The position numbers and the translations under genes are program-made. The notes beneath the pieces were generated by a model. It worked only from the letters and a program-made list of their open reading frames with translations, was not told where the DNA came from and did no database searches. DNA of 64,000 nt, taken from Planctomycetia bacterium. Its GTDB lineage: Bacteria; Planctomycetota; Planctomycetia; Pirellulales; UBA1268. Below are positions 37,877 to 46,559 of this stretch, in pieces (position 1 is the first letter of the stretch; every line of letters begins with the position of its first letter). The stretch spans positions 62,001 through 126,000 of the forward strand of contig BJHK01000003.1 in NCBI GenBank assembly GCA_014192425.1, given 5' to 3'.

Positions 37877-39259
37877 CTACACCTCGATCTCGTAGCCCCG
37901 CCGATAGGGCCGGGCGAGCATCGCGCTTGCCTGTTCGTCGCCGAGGATCCGCTCCCCAACGGGATCCCACTGCAGCGGCCTGCCGAGCCGGGCACTGATC
38001 CCGGCGAGGTGGCAGACGTTGAGCATCCGCATGTGGGAATGGACGTCGGAGATCGGCTCGCTGCCCTCGCGGACGCAGTGGAGGAAGTTGGCCCAGTGGG
38101 CCTTGCGCTCGTCCCCTTCCATCGGCATGTGGCGATAGACCTTCGCGACCGCGTTGGCCGGCAGCGGATCGTCCTTCAGGGCATCGACCGGCCCGCCGGC
38201 GAGCTTGCCGCGGTTGACGAAGATCGTCCCCTTGTCCCCCTCGATGAGCACGCCGTTGTCGGTGTCGTGACGGATCACGACCTTCGTGTCCCCGGGAAAA
38301 TCGACCGTGAACAGGAACTCGGTCGCGGTGTTGAAGCGGTCGGTCTGCAGCGGCATGCCGTCCTTGAACTCGACCGGGTGCGTCGCCGTGCCGCCGATCC
38401 CCGTCGGACCGGCCGTCTGTCCGTTGAGGGCCAACGCCCAGATCGCGATGTCGACGTGGTGGGCGCCCCAGTCGGTGAGCTTGCCGCCGGAATACTCGTA
38501 CCACCAGCGGAAGTAGTTGTGGCCGTTCCCCGCGCTGGGCTTCTGTTCCTTGCCATGCTTGTCGATGAACGGGGGGAGTTCCAGGAACCGGTAGTCGGCC
38601 AGCGGCGCCGGCCCGAGCCAGCGGTCCCAGTTGAGGTCCTGCGAGGGCGTCACGGCCGGCAGCGCCGGGCTCGACGGCGCGCCGCCGATCGCGGCCTGGA
38701 TGCGCCGGATCCGCCCCAGCCGGCCCTCCGCGACCAGCGCCAGCGCGGTCGTGAACAGTTTGAACGCGCTGCGCTGCTGGGTGCCGACCTGCACCACCCG
38801 CCCCGTCTGCCGCTGCACCCGGCGAATCAGTTTTCCCTCGTCGATCGTCAGCGTCAGCGGCTTCTCGCAGTACACGTCCTTGCCGGCGAGCATGGCCTCG
38901 ACGACCGGCTTCGTGTGCCAGTGGTCGGGCGTGGCGACGTGGATCACGTCGATGTCCTTGCGATCAAGGAGCCGGCGGTAGTCGTCAGTGAGCAGCGCCT
39001 TGCCGGCGGCGAACTTCTCGTTGCAGGACCTGGCCCGCCCCGCATCGACGTCGGCGATCGCCACCACGTCGATCCATTCCTTGGCGACGCCGATGTTGGC
39101 GCTGGCGATCCCCCCCGCGCCGATCAGGCCGAGGGCGAAGCGGCCGTTCTTCGAGCGGGTCTCATCGGCCAGCGTCCGCGGCATCGAGTGGAAATAGGGG
39201 ACGGCGGATGCCGCCAGCGTGATGGACGACGAGAGGAAATCACGACGGGTGGCGGGCAT
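37877..39259 (-). CDS. Tat-exported Gfo/Idh/MocA-family oxidoreductase
   Basis: 460 residues. It begins MPATRRDFLSSSITLAASAV, a twin-arginine signal. The NAD(P) site GLIGAGGIASANI, the dinucleotide region VVAIADVDAGRARSC, and the catalytic EKPLTL motif (YCEKPLTL) mark the Gfo/Idh/MocA family. The C-terminal domain has DWGAHHVDIAIWAL, typical of the large planctomycete set of exported members that probably act on sugars or sugar derivatives. Cofactor-bound export by Tat fits. The ATG at 39257-39259 with AGGTGTCTGCC before it is preferred to the upstream GTG at 39268. The substrate is unknown. It is divergent from the SecA-like gene. Confidence 0.9.
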   Translation of the reverse strand: MPATRRDFLSSSITLAASAVPYFHSMPRTLADETRSKNGRFALGLIGAGGIASANIGVAKEWIDVVAIADVDAGRARSCNEKFAAGKALLTDDYRRLLDRKDIDVIHVATPDHWHTKPVVEAMLAGKDVYCEKPLTLTIDEGKLIRRVQRQTGRVVQVGTQQRSAFKLFTTALALVAEGRLGRIRRIQAAIGGAPSSPALPAVTPSQDLNWDRWLGPAPLADYRFLELPPFIDKHGKEQKPSAGNGHNYFRWWYEYSGGKLTDWGAHHVDIAIWALALNGQTAGPTGIGGTATHPVEFKDGMPLQTDRFNTATEFLFTVDFPGDTKVVIRHDTDNGVLIEGDKGTIFVNRGKLAGGPVDALKDDPLPANAVAKVYRHMPMEGDERKAHWANFLHCVREGSEPISDVHSHMRMLNVCHLAGISARLGRPLQWDPVGERILGDEQASAMLARPYRRGYEIEV

Positions 39260-39471
39260 GGCAGACACCTGGGGCGATGACGGGGGACGAGAACCGGCGC
39301 AACCTCTTCACTATACCGCGGTGGAGTGCCCTGCCCCGCCTCCTCCAGTGGACTCCTGGCGGACCCGCGGCAGCGACCGCACCGGCCCGGCTGGCAATCG
39401 GGCCGAGCGGCGGGACAATACAGGGAAACCATGCCCCCGGCGTCACGGCCTCCAGCGGACCTCGACCTCCC

Positions 39472-41403
39472 ATGTTTGGCTGGATCGGAACCATCACCGG
39501 CACCACGCCCGCCATCTCGGCCGCCACGTGGCGGGCCGTGAAGCAGATCGAGGCCCTCGCGCCGGACATGGAAGGGCTCGACGACGTGGCCCTGCGCCGG
39601 CTCGGCCGGGCGCTCTCCTACCGGGCGATGGCCGGTGAGCCCGCCGACACGCTCCTCGTGGAGAGCTTCGCCGCCACCCGCGAGGCGGGCCGGCGGCGGC
39701 TCGGCATGCGGCACTATGACGTGCAGTTGCTGGCAGGCGTGGCCCTCGTCCACGGCGCCATCGTCGAGATGCAGACCGGCGAAGGGAAGACGCTCGTGGC
39801 CACGCTGCCGCTCGTCCTCCACGCCCTGGCCGGCAAGGGAGCCCACCTGGCGACGGTCAACGACTACCTCGCCCGCCGTGATGCCGAATGGATGAAGCCG
39901 ATCTACGAGGCGCTCGGGCTGTCCGTCGGCATCGTCGAGTCGCAGATGGATTTCGATGACCGGCGCAAGGCCTATGCCTGCGACGTCACCTACGGCACGG
40001 CGAAGGAGTTCGGCTTCGACTTCCTCAAGGATCGGCTCCTTGCCCGGCAACTCGCCGAGGGCCAGGGGGATCTGGCGGCGCGGCTGGCCGGCGAGCGGGG
40101 CGACGCGACGACGCGGCCCTTGCAGCGGCCCTACTGGTTCGCCCTCGTGGACGAGGCCGACAACGTCCTCATCGACGAGGCGCGGACGCCGCTGATCATC
40201 GCCTCCCCGCCGGGCGAAGCGCAGGCCGCGTCCCAGGCGCTGTTTCAGTTCGCCGCCCAGGCCACGGCCGGGCTGGAGTCCGACCGCGACTACGAGCAGG
40301 ACGTGCAGAAGCAGACCTGCGAGCTGCTCGGGCCGGGCCGGAGCCGCGTGCGGGCGCTGCCCCGGCCGGCGGAGCTCGAGGCCACGAGCCTGCTGGCGAT
40401 CTACGAGGCCGTCGAGCGGGCCCTCCGTGCCCGACAGTTCTTCAAGCCCGACCGGCAGTACGTCGTTCGCGACGGCAAGATCGTGATCGTCGACGAGTTC
40501 ACGGGCCGGGCGGCAGAGGGGCGGACGTGGCGAGACGGCCTCCACCAGGCCGTGGAGGCACAGGAGGAGGTGGAGATCACGGTGGCCTCGGGCCATGCGG
40601 CCCGAATCACGATCCAGGACCTGTTCGCCCGCTGGCCGCACCTCGCCGGCATGACGGGAACGATCGCCACCAGTGCCCGTGAACTGGCCCGCACGTACGA
40701 CGTCGACGTCGCCGTCGTCCCCACGAACCGGCCCGCGATCCGGCGCCGACTGCCGGCCGTGGTCTGTGGCACGTACACGGAGAAACTCGCCCGCATCGTC
40801 GCCGAGGTCGGGGAGATGCACGCCCTCGGCCGGCCGGTGCTGATCGGCACGCGGTCGATCGACAAGTCCGACGACCTCGCCCGGCTGCTGACGGAGGCCG
40901 GGCTGCCCCACACCGTCCTCAATGCCCGCCACATCGCCAAGGAGGCGGAGATCGTCGCCCAGGCCGGACAGCGCGGCCAGATCACCGTGTCCACGAACAT
41001 GGCGGGCCGCGGTACCGACATCCGGCTCGGTGACGGCGTCGCCGAACTCGGCGGGCTGCACGTCATCTGCACCGAACTGCACGACTCGGCGCGGATCGAC
41101 CGCCAGCTCGTCGGCCGCTGCGGCCGCCAGGGGGATCCGGGAACGTGGCGGCAGTACCTCGCGGCCGACGACGACATCCTCGTGGCCGGCTACGGCGCCC
41201 GCCGGTCCGGGCGGATCGCCGCCGGGCTGCGCCGCCGGCTCGCCGGCGACCCCGACCGCGTCGCGACGGTCTTCCGCAGCGCCCAGAAGCGGGTCGAGGC
41301 CCGCCATGCCCGGCAGCGCCGCATGCTCGAATACATCGAGCGGCAGCGGGCGGAGGCCCATGTGCAGATGAGCCAGGATCCGTATCTCGATGCCGCCAGC
41401 TGA
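39472..41403 (+). CDS. SecA-like motor ATPase paralogue, C-terminally short
   Basis: 643 residues against about 900 for typical SecA. The two nucleotide-binding folds and cross-linking domain are present: EMQTGEGKTLVATLPL (Walker A near residue 103), DVTYGTAKEFGFDFLKDRL, ALVDEADNVLIDEARTPLII (DEAD box; normally DEVDS), LAGMTGTIATSA, ITVSTNMAGRGTDIRLGDG, and QLVGRCGRQGDPGTW (normally QLRGRSGRQGDPG). It ends soon after the helical-scaffold start (AQKRVEARHARQRRMLEYIE), so the rest of the scaffold, the helical wing and the Zn-binding C-tail are missing. It may be an accessory SecA2-like export motor. The ATG at 39472 is chosen; upstream sequence is low-complexity. Confidence 0.88.
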   Translation: MFGWIGTITGTTPAISAATWRAVKQIEALAPDMEGLDDVALRRLGRALSYRAMAGEPADTLLVESFAATREAGRRRLGMRHYDVQLLAGVALVHGAIVEMQTGEGKTLVATLPLVLHALAGKGAHLATVNDYLARRDAEWMKPIYEALGLSVGIVESQMDFDDRRKAYACDVTYGTAKEFGFDFLKDRLLARQLAEGQGDLAARLAGERGDATTRPLQRPYWFALVDEADNVLIDEARTPLIIASPPGEAQAASQALFQFAAQATAGLESDRDYEQDVQKQTCELLGPGRSRVRALPRPAELEATSLLAIYEAVERALRARQFFKPDRQYVVRDGKIVIVDEFTGRAAEGRTWRDGLHQAVEAQEEVEITVASGHAARITIQDLFARWPHLAGMTGTIATSARELARTYDVDVAVVPTNRPAIRRRLPAVVCGTYTEKLARIVAEVGEMHALGRPVLIGTRSIDKSDDLARLLTEAGLPHTVLNARHIAKEAEIVAQAGQRGQITVSTNMAGRGTDIRLGDGVAELGGLHVICTELHDSARIDRQLVGRCGRQGDPGTWRQYLAADDDILVAGYGARRSGRIAAGLRRRLAGDPDRVATVFRSAQKRVEARHARQRRMLEYIERQRAEAHVQMSQDPYLDAAS

Positions 41404-41434
41404 CCCGACACCGACCCGCCTCGCGCCGCGACGT

Positions 41435-42472
41435 TCAGCCTTTCCGCCGCCAGATCCGCCGGACCGTGGAGGCGAGCTGCCCGCGGGATTTGCCAGCTGC
41501 GGCCGCCGCCACGCCCTCCGCCGACCGGATCGTCGGCCGCCAGCGCCGCTCTCGCACGATCTCCGGCGTCGGCCGCGCCCAGGCATTGTCGGCGGCCGGA
41601 TAGCGGTCGGTCTTGCGCAGCGCCAGATGGACGGAGCCGAACGTGTAGCCCTGCTGTTCGAGGAGGATGTGCGGATAAACCGACCACGTCACCTCGCCGA
41701 CCCGCGGCCGGTCCCCCTGGGCCTTGATCGTGGCCTGGATCTCGTCGACGTAAAACGACAGCGGCCGCACCGTGGCCCGGGTCCACTCCGAGACCGCGGC
41801 CGAAAAGTCGTCCACCGGTTCGAGCCCGCTCGCCTCGACGACGTATGTCCGCAGCTGCTCGGCCGAGAACAGCACGAGCCCCGGCCACTCCACGCCGGGC
41901 GTCGGCCCGGCCACGCAGAATTCCGTCGACACCGTCATGATGCCGCCGGGCTTGAGCACACGGCCCATCTCGTAGGCGCTGAACGCCGCATCCTGGAGCC
42001 CGCCGAAGTGCTCGATCGATCCCGACGAGAAAATGCCGTCGAAGGTGTCGTCGGGGTAGTTGAGGAACCGTCCATCCATGTGCTGCACGACCAGCCGGCG
42101 TTCGTCGAACGGGAACGGCGCGAACGCCTCCGGATCCCAGAGCATCCGCGTCGGGGCGAACGAACTCCAATGGTCCTGCTGGATGTAGACGTCGGTTGCG
42201 AACACCATCCGCGCGAACTTGGTCAGATGGAAGATCGTCGACTCGGTGCCGGCGCCGACGCCGAGGAGCAGGCTTCGGTCGTGCAGCGCGCCGAACTGCC
42301 GCAGGCCGCGCACCGCCATGCCGATCTCCCAGTACTTGCGATACTCGCGGCCGAGCGGGAACCCGGCCCCGTGCCGGTCGGCGTCGGCGGCGAAGACCTC
42401 GCGGATCGTCGCGGCCAGTTCGGCGTCGGCGAAGTCCTCGACCTCGCAGAGCTTGTTGTGTCCCGGTGGCAT
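41435..42472 (-). CDS. class I SAM-dependent methyltransferase of the glycan cluster
   Basis: 345 residues. A methyltransferase core is visible at about 65-185: SLLLGVGAGTESTIFHLTKF (SAM loop GVGAG), FATDVYIQQDHW (acidic end of strand 2), DGRFLNYPDDTFDGIFSSGS, SIEHFGG, and RVLKPGGIMTVSTEF. The C-terminal 100 residues are basic and unassigned. Located at the end of four minus-strand genes of glycan-transferase type (three glycosyltransferase-like genes upstream), it may modify a surface sugar or lipid. The acceptor is not predictable. Confidence 0.75.
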   Translation of the reverse strand: MPPGHNKLCEVEDFADAELAATIREVFAADADRHGAGFPLGREYRKYWEIGMAVRGLRQFGALHDRSLLLGVGAGTESTIFHLTKFARMVFATDVYIQQDHWSSFAPTRMLWDPEAFAPFPFDERRLVVQHMDGRFLNYPDDTFDGIFSSGSIEHFGGLQDAAFSAYEMGRVLKPGGIMTVSTEFCVAGPTPGVEWPGLVLFSAEQLRTYVVEASGLEPVDDFSAAVSEWTRATVRPLSFYVDEIQATIKAQGDRPRVGEVTWSVYPHILLEQQGYTFGSVHLALRKTDRYPAADNAWARPTPEIVRERRWRPTIRSAEGVAAAAAGKSRGQLASTVRRIWRRKG

Positions 42473-42525
42473 GCCTCGTCCCTCCGTTGATTGTCGTTGT
42501 CGTTGTCGGCCGCGGCCAACGCCGG

Positions 42526-43737
42526 TCAGCGCGGCCCGCCGCCGAGCCGTCGGACCACCCGGGCGACTTCGCGCCGGACCTTGCCGAGCACCGTCAGCCG
42601 GGGCCGCGGCGCCGGGGCTGCGGTCAGCTCACGATACCGGGTTTCCATGGTGAAGTGCCCGTCGAACCAGGCCCGATCGACGCCGTGGGTCGTGGCGGAC
42701 GACCAGGGATTCATCCGCGGCGGCAGCCCCCGGTCACGGAACGCCCTGGCGAGCTCGACGTCCTCGGCCTCGCACCAGAAGAGGACGTCGTTGAAACGGA
42801 TCTGGCGCAGCGTGCGGGTCTTGGCGACGATCAGGCCGCCTCCGACGAACTGCAGCGGCCTGAGCGTGTTCGCATCCGGGCAGTGGATCGTGGTCGGGGT
42901 CCGGACCAGCGCGTGTCCGGGCAGGGCGCAGTAGGCGGGGAAGGGGTGGCCGTCGTCGTACCACTGCGCGACGGCGACGAGGTCGAAGTCGTAGCCGAAC
43001 GTGTCGAAGCCGGCCAGGAATCCCGGGTCGAGCGTGTAGCGGTCGTGGGCGATGAGCAGGTTGGCCCGGCTGGCCGCTGCGGCGATGTCGTTCTTCTTCC
43101 GGGAGATCTCCGCGACGTCATCGCGATACCGGCGGTCCTCGACCCGGACGCCGTACGGGCCGTAGGCCTCGTCCATCGGCCCCCAGACGAGGATCTCGTG
43201 CTCGTGGCCCGGATCCTGGCAGCGGATCGACTGCAGGAACCTGACGACCATGTCTGGCTTGCGTCCCTGCGTGACCACGGCGAACGTCCAGCGCCGGTCG
43301 TGTCGATCCTCCAGCCACTGTCGCTCGATCGAAAATTCGACGAACTGCTCGCCGTCGATGCTCCACTGCCGGCCGACGCCGGCCACGGTGTCGAGCCGCC
43401 GGCCGACGACGTGCTTCAGGCTGATGACCGACAGCTCCGCCGTCTCCCGAAAGCGGACGACGAGGCGGCCGTGGCGGCCGAGCAGCCGGATCATCTCGTC
43501 CACGACGAGCTCGACCCGGCCGCCACCATGGTCCGAGAGCGGCGTCTCGACATGCCAGACGGAATCGAACGTGCCGTGCAGGTCGCCCGGCAGGCGGGCA
43601 TTCGTACACCCCGTGAAGTCGAGCGGAACGGCGGAGAACGGCGCGGCCCGGCCGATCCAGGCATGCCGGCCCGCCGGCGGAAATAGGTCCGCAATCTCGC
43701 ACACGCGCCCGTCGGTCGCCGCGCGGGTCGCCGCCAT
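42526..43737 (-). CDS. glycosyltransferase family 2-like protein with N-terminal extension
   Basis: 403 residues. The first ~140 look like a worn methyltransferase fold (HVETPLSDHGGGRVELVVDE, LGRHGRLVVRFRETAELSV) without a SAM loop. From about 150 it reads as a GT-A-type transferase: WTFAVVTQGRKPDMVVRFLQ, HEHEILVWGPMDE, ANLLIAHDRYTLDP (DXD-like position replaced by HDR), GGGLIVAKTRTLRQIRF, and WCEAEDVELARAFRD, the ED acceptor-site motif. Strong ribosome site AAAGGAG 3-4 nt before the ATG. The substrate is unknown and activity uncertain given the missing clear DXD. Confidence 0.65.
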   Translation of the reverse strand: MAATRAATDGRVCEIADLFPPAGRHAWIGRAAPFSAVPLDFTGCTNARLPGDLHGTFDSVWHVETPLSDHGGGRVELVVDEMIRLLGRHGRLVVRFRETAELSVISLKHVVGRRLDTVAGVGRQWSIDGEQFVEFSIERQWLEDRHDRRWTFAVVTQGRKPDMVVRFLQSIRCQDPGHEHEILVWGPMDEAYGPYGVRVEDRRYRDDVAEISRKKNDIAAAASRANLLIAHDRYTLDPGFLAGFDTFGYDFDLVAVAQWYDDGHPFPAYCALPGHALVRTPTTIHCPDANTLRPLQFVGGGLIVAKTRTLRQIRFNDVLFWCEAEDVELARAFRDRGLPPRMNPWSSATTHGVDRAWFDGHFTMETRYRELTAAPAPRPRLTVLGKVRREVARVVRRLGGGPR

Positions 43738-43888
43738 CGTCTCCTTTTCTCCTCGCTCCGGGCCGGACGCGGCGGCCCGTCAGGCGCCGCGGCGATTCGG
43801 CTGCGAGCCTAGCAGTCCCGCGTCGGGGTCACCAAGTTGAATTTCGGCCGCCGCCCCGCTGCGGCCTCGTGGCCGGCGACGACGAACG

Positions 43889-45133
43889 TCATGGGGACTT
43901 CCGCCCCAGCCGCGACATCCGCGTGCAGATCCCGATCAGTTCCCGGGCCGCCTCGTCCCAGGTCGCCAGCGCGTGCCGTCCGGGACGGACGGGGGCGGCC
44001 GTGCCGCCGCGGGCCGCCGCGGCGGCCAGCACGAGGTCGGCCAGTTCCGCGGGTTCGTCGGGGCTGAAAAACCGACAGTCGGGACCGGCCACCTCGCGGT
44101 GGGCGGGAATGTCGCTGGCCAGGACGCGCAGACCGTCCCGCTCCGCCTCGATGATCGGCAGGCCGAACCCCTCGGCCCGCGAGGCCATTACCAGCGCATC
44201 GGCCCGACCGTAGGCGCGGGTCAGTTCGGCGTCGTTGACGTCGGTGAACAGCCACAGCCGGCGGCCATGCTCCGCGTGCCCACGGACCGCGGCCACGATC
44301 TCGTCGCCGCCCCAGCCAGGGCGGCCGACGACGACGAGCGTCGCCGCGCTCCCCTGCGCCCAGGCGCGGGTGAAGGCGTCGAGCAGGAGACGATGGTTCT
44401 TGCGCGGCTCGAGCGTCCCCACCGCCAGGTAGATCGGCCCCGACCGCGCCGCGAACACCGCGTCCAGCTCGGACCGCATCGGCAGGTCGCCATGGCCATG
44501 CCTGCGCACGCCGCAACTGAGCGTGACGTGGCTGATGCGCTCCGCGGCGACGGCCAGCCCCTGCTCGTCGAGATACGCCGCGAGGTCGTCGGCCGTCGCC
44601 CGCGAGATGCCGACGAAGAAGTCGATGGCGGAAAAGCTCTCCGGTACCCAGCGGCGCAGGATCGCCTCGTTGGTCGGCTCTGAGAGCCCGGGAAACCGCA
44701 GCGGGATCAGGTCGTAGACGAGCCAGCCCACGACCGCCCCGCGATTGCGGGCCTTGTGCAGCGTCGGAATAATCGGGAACGGCCAGCAGACGTCGGGCAG
44801 AAACAGGACGTCGCCGGGACGGAAGCGGATCTTCGCCACCTCGCGGTTCCAGCGATCGGCGAGCCGTTCCAGCGGCCCGCGCCGGGCCCGCACGCGACAC
44901 GCCGGCGGCAGGCCGGCCCGTTCGTGCCGCCTGCGCAGCGGCGCGAACTGATTCCGGCGCGTCACCGCGTGTACGGTCCGGCAGCGGACGCCCAGCGTCG
45001 GCGCCGCCTCGAGGCAGGCGCAGGCGAGGCTTCGCGCCACCCGCTGCACGCCGGTGTTCCATTCCGTGGACGTGCTCGAGGTGACGTCGAGCAGCAGCCG
45101 GCGCATGGCCGTTCCGGGTGTGGAATCGCTCAT
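43889..45133 (-). CDS. GT4-type glycosyltransferase
   Basis: 414 residues with the GT-B fold of family 4 (group 1). N-terminal half: LLLDVTSSTSTEWNTGVQRV, VYDLIPLRFPGLSEPTN. C-terminal half: PIYLAVGTLEPRKNHRLLLD (nucleotide-sugar domain start), TLVVVGRPGWGGDEIVAAV, DVNDAELTRAYGRADALVMA, and the EX7E-type motif RAEGFGLPIIEAERDGLRVL. It is likely a mannosyl- or glucosyltransferase of surface glycan synthesis. The ATG overlaps the stop of the upstream transferase gene by 4 bp (ATGA), so they are coupled. A 151-bp gap without features separates it from the GT2-like gene downstream. Confidence 0.9.
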   Translation of the reverse strand: MSDSTPGTAMRRLLLDVTSSTSTEWNTGVQRVARSLACACLEAAPTLGVRCRTVHAVTRRNQFAPLRRRHERAGLPPACRVRARRGPLERLADRWNREVAKIRFRPGDVLFLPDVCWPFPIIPTLHKARNRGAVVGWLVYDLIPLRFPGLSEPTNEAILRRWVPESFSAIDFFVGISRATADDLAAYLDEQGLAVAAERISHVTLSCGVRRHGHGDLPMRSELDAVFAARSGPIYLAVGTLEPRKNHRLLLDAFTRAWAQGSAATLVVVGRPGWGGDEIVAAVRGHAEHGRRLWLFTDVNDAELTRAYGRADALVMASRAEGFGLPIIEAERDGLRVLASDIPAHREVAGPDCRFFSPDEPAELADLVLAAAAARGGTAAPVRPGRHALATWDEAARELIGICTRMSRLGRKSP

Positions 45134-46335
45134 CGGCCCGGGCCTCCTCCGCCCGTCACGGTCTGCCCGGGGTCGGCGACCGATGGCAACGCGCCGGAGA
45201 GCGCCGCGAGCACCTGCCGCTCGCCGAAGCTGCCGTGGGCCCAGCGTTGCAGGCCGACGTGATCGAACGGCTCCTCGACCATGCCCGCGAGCATCGCTCC
45301 CGACACCAGGTCGTCCGCGGCGACGAATCCCGCCCCCGGCCCGACGAGGTCGCACATCGGCCGCTTGTCGCGGGTCAGCACCCGGCAGCCGCAGTACTGC
45401 GCCTCGAGGATCGGCAGCCCCAGCCCCTCGTCATACGACGGAAAGAGGAGCGCCTTGGCCTCGAGGAACAGCCGCTGCACGGTGGCGGCCGAGGCGTGCG
45501 GGTACCACTCCACGTGCCGCACCTGGAGGGCCCGGAAGAACTCGCGCAGGTCGCTGCTCGAGCAGCGGACGCCACCGTAGATGGAGACCGTCTCGATCGC
45601 CGCGCCGGCCGCGTTGAGGATGGCGGGAATGACGTCGGACCCCTTGCGCCGGTCGAACGGCCCGGCCAGCACGACCCGTCGGCCGCGGTCATTCGCCGCC
45701 GCCGGCACGCTGGCGTAGGCTGCCGGCAGGAGCGGCGGCAGCGGGATCACCCGTCGCGTGGCCGCGGGGAAGGCGGCCGCGTAGTCGTCGGCGACGCGCG
45801 GGCTGATGGCGAGGATCGCGTCGCAGTGGTCGCGATAATGGACGAACCCGCGCCGGTGCTGGGCGGCGAACGACAGCGGCTTCTGCCCCGGCGGCATCGA
45901 GAACACATACTGGTTGGGGACGAGGTCGTAGACGACGCCCAGCACCCGTGGAGCGGGAAGTCGCGACTCGAAGTCCACCAGCCAGGGATTGCTGATGATG
46001 ATCTCGTCGTAGGCCGCAGCGGCGAGATCGGTGCCGATGGCTGTGCGCCAGCAGTCGACGTGCGCGTCGGCGCCGCGCCGGTGCGCCCCCGACACGAGCG
46101 GCAGCACGGAGGCCGGCGTGCCGGCGATCACGGTCTCCTCCGCGTCGCCTGCGGGGCCGGGCTGCGGCTGGAGGTGGAACCACTGCCGTTCCCCCCCCGC
46201 CCCGCGGACGAATGTCACCCAGTCGACCCGCTGCCGGCGGCCGAGCAGGGCGTGCAACGCGAACAGGTAGTTGCGGACACCGACGTGCAGCCGCATGAAC
46301 TCCGGCTCGACGATAATCGCGATGGTGTGCGGCAT
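45130..46335 (-). CDS. GT4-type glycosyltransferase (first gene of cluster)
   Basis: 401 residues. GT-B fold: N-terminal IAIIVEPEFMRLHVGVRNYL, VYDLVPNQYVF; C-terminal RVVLAGPFDRRKGSDVIPAI, VEWYPHASAATVQRLFLEAK, ALLFPSYDEGLGLPILEAQY (EX7E motif), and GCRVLTRDKRPMCDLVG. No signal peptide or membrane segment, so cytoplasmic at the inner face of the membrane. The ATG at 46333-46335 begins after a region without family signal. It starts the minus-strand cluster of three transferases and a methyltransferase; no flippase, polymerase or transporter gene is present nearby. Confidence 0.88.
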   Translation of the reverse strand: MPHTIAIIVEPEFMRLHVGVRNYLFALHALLGRRQRVDWVTFVRGAGGERQWFHLQPQPGPAGDAEETVIAGTPASVLPLVSGAHRRGADAHVDCWRTAIGTDLAAAAYDEIIISNPWLVDFESRLPAPRVLGVVYDLVPNQYVFSMPPGQKPLSFAAQHRRGFVHYRDHCDAILAISPRVADDYAAAFPAATRRVIPLPPLLPAAYASVPAAANDRGRRVVLAGPFDRRKGSDVIPAILNAAGAAIETVSIYGGVRCSSSDLREFFRALQVRHVEWYPHASAATVQRLFLEAKALLFPSYDEGLGLPILEAQYCGCRVLTRDKRPMCDLVGPGAGFVAADDLVSGAMLAGMVEEPFDHVGLQRWAHGSFGERQVLAALSGALPSVADPGQTVTGGGGPGR

Positions 46336-46559
46336 GCTGCGGGATTGAGGCGGGACTGCGGCTGTCGCGGCCGGCGTGCGAGGGTAGTCCGATCGCCGCC
46401 GCGGCTGCAATCGACACCTGCCCCGCGCCGCCGCTGATGCTGCCGGCGGATTCTTCCGGATCTCCCGCCGCCCCCGGGAAAACACCGGGAAAACGCCTGT
46501 CAGCCGGCGGTGTTGACTGGGCCGGTCATCCTGTGTGACCCTCTGCGTGGAGGTGGCCG

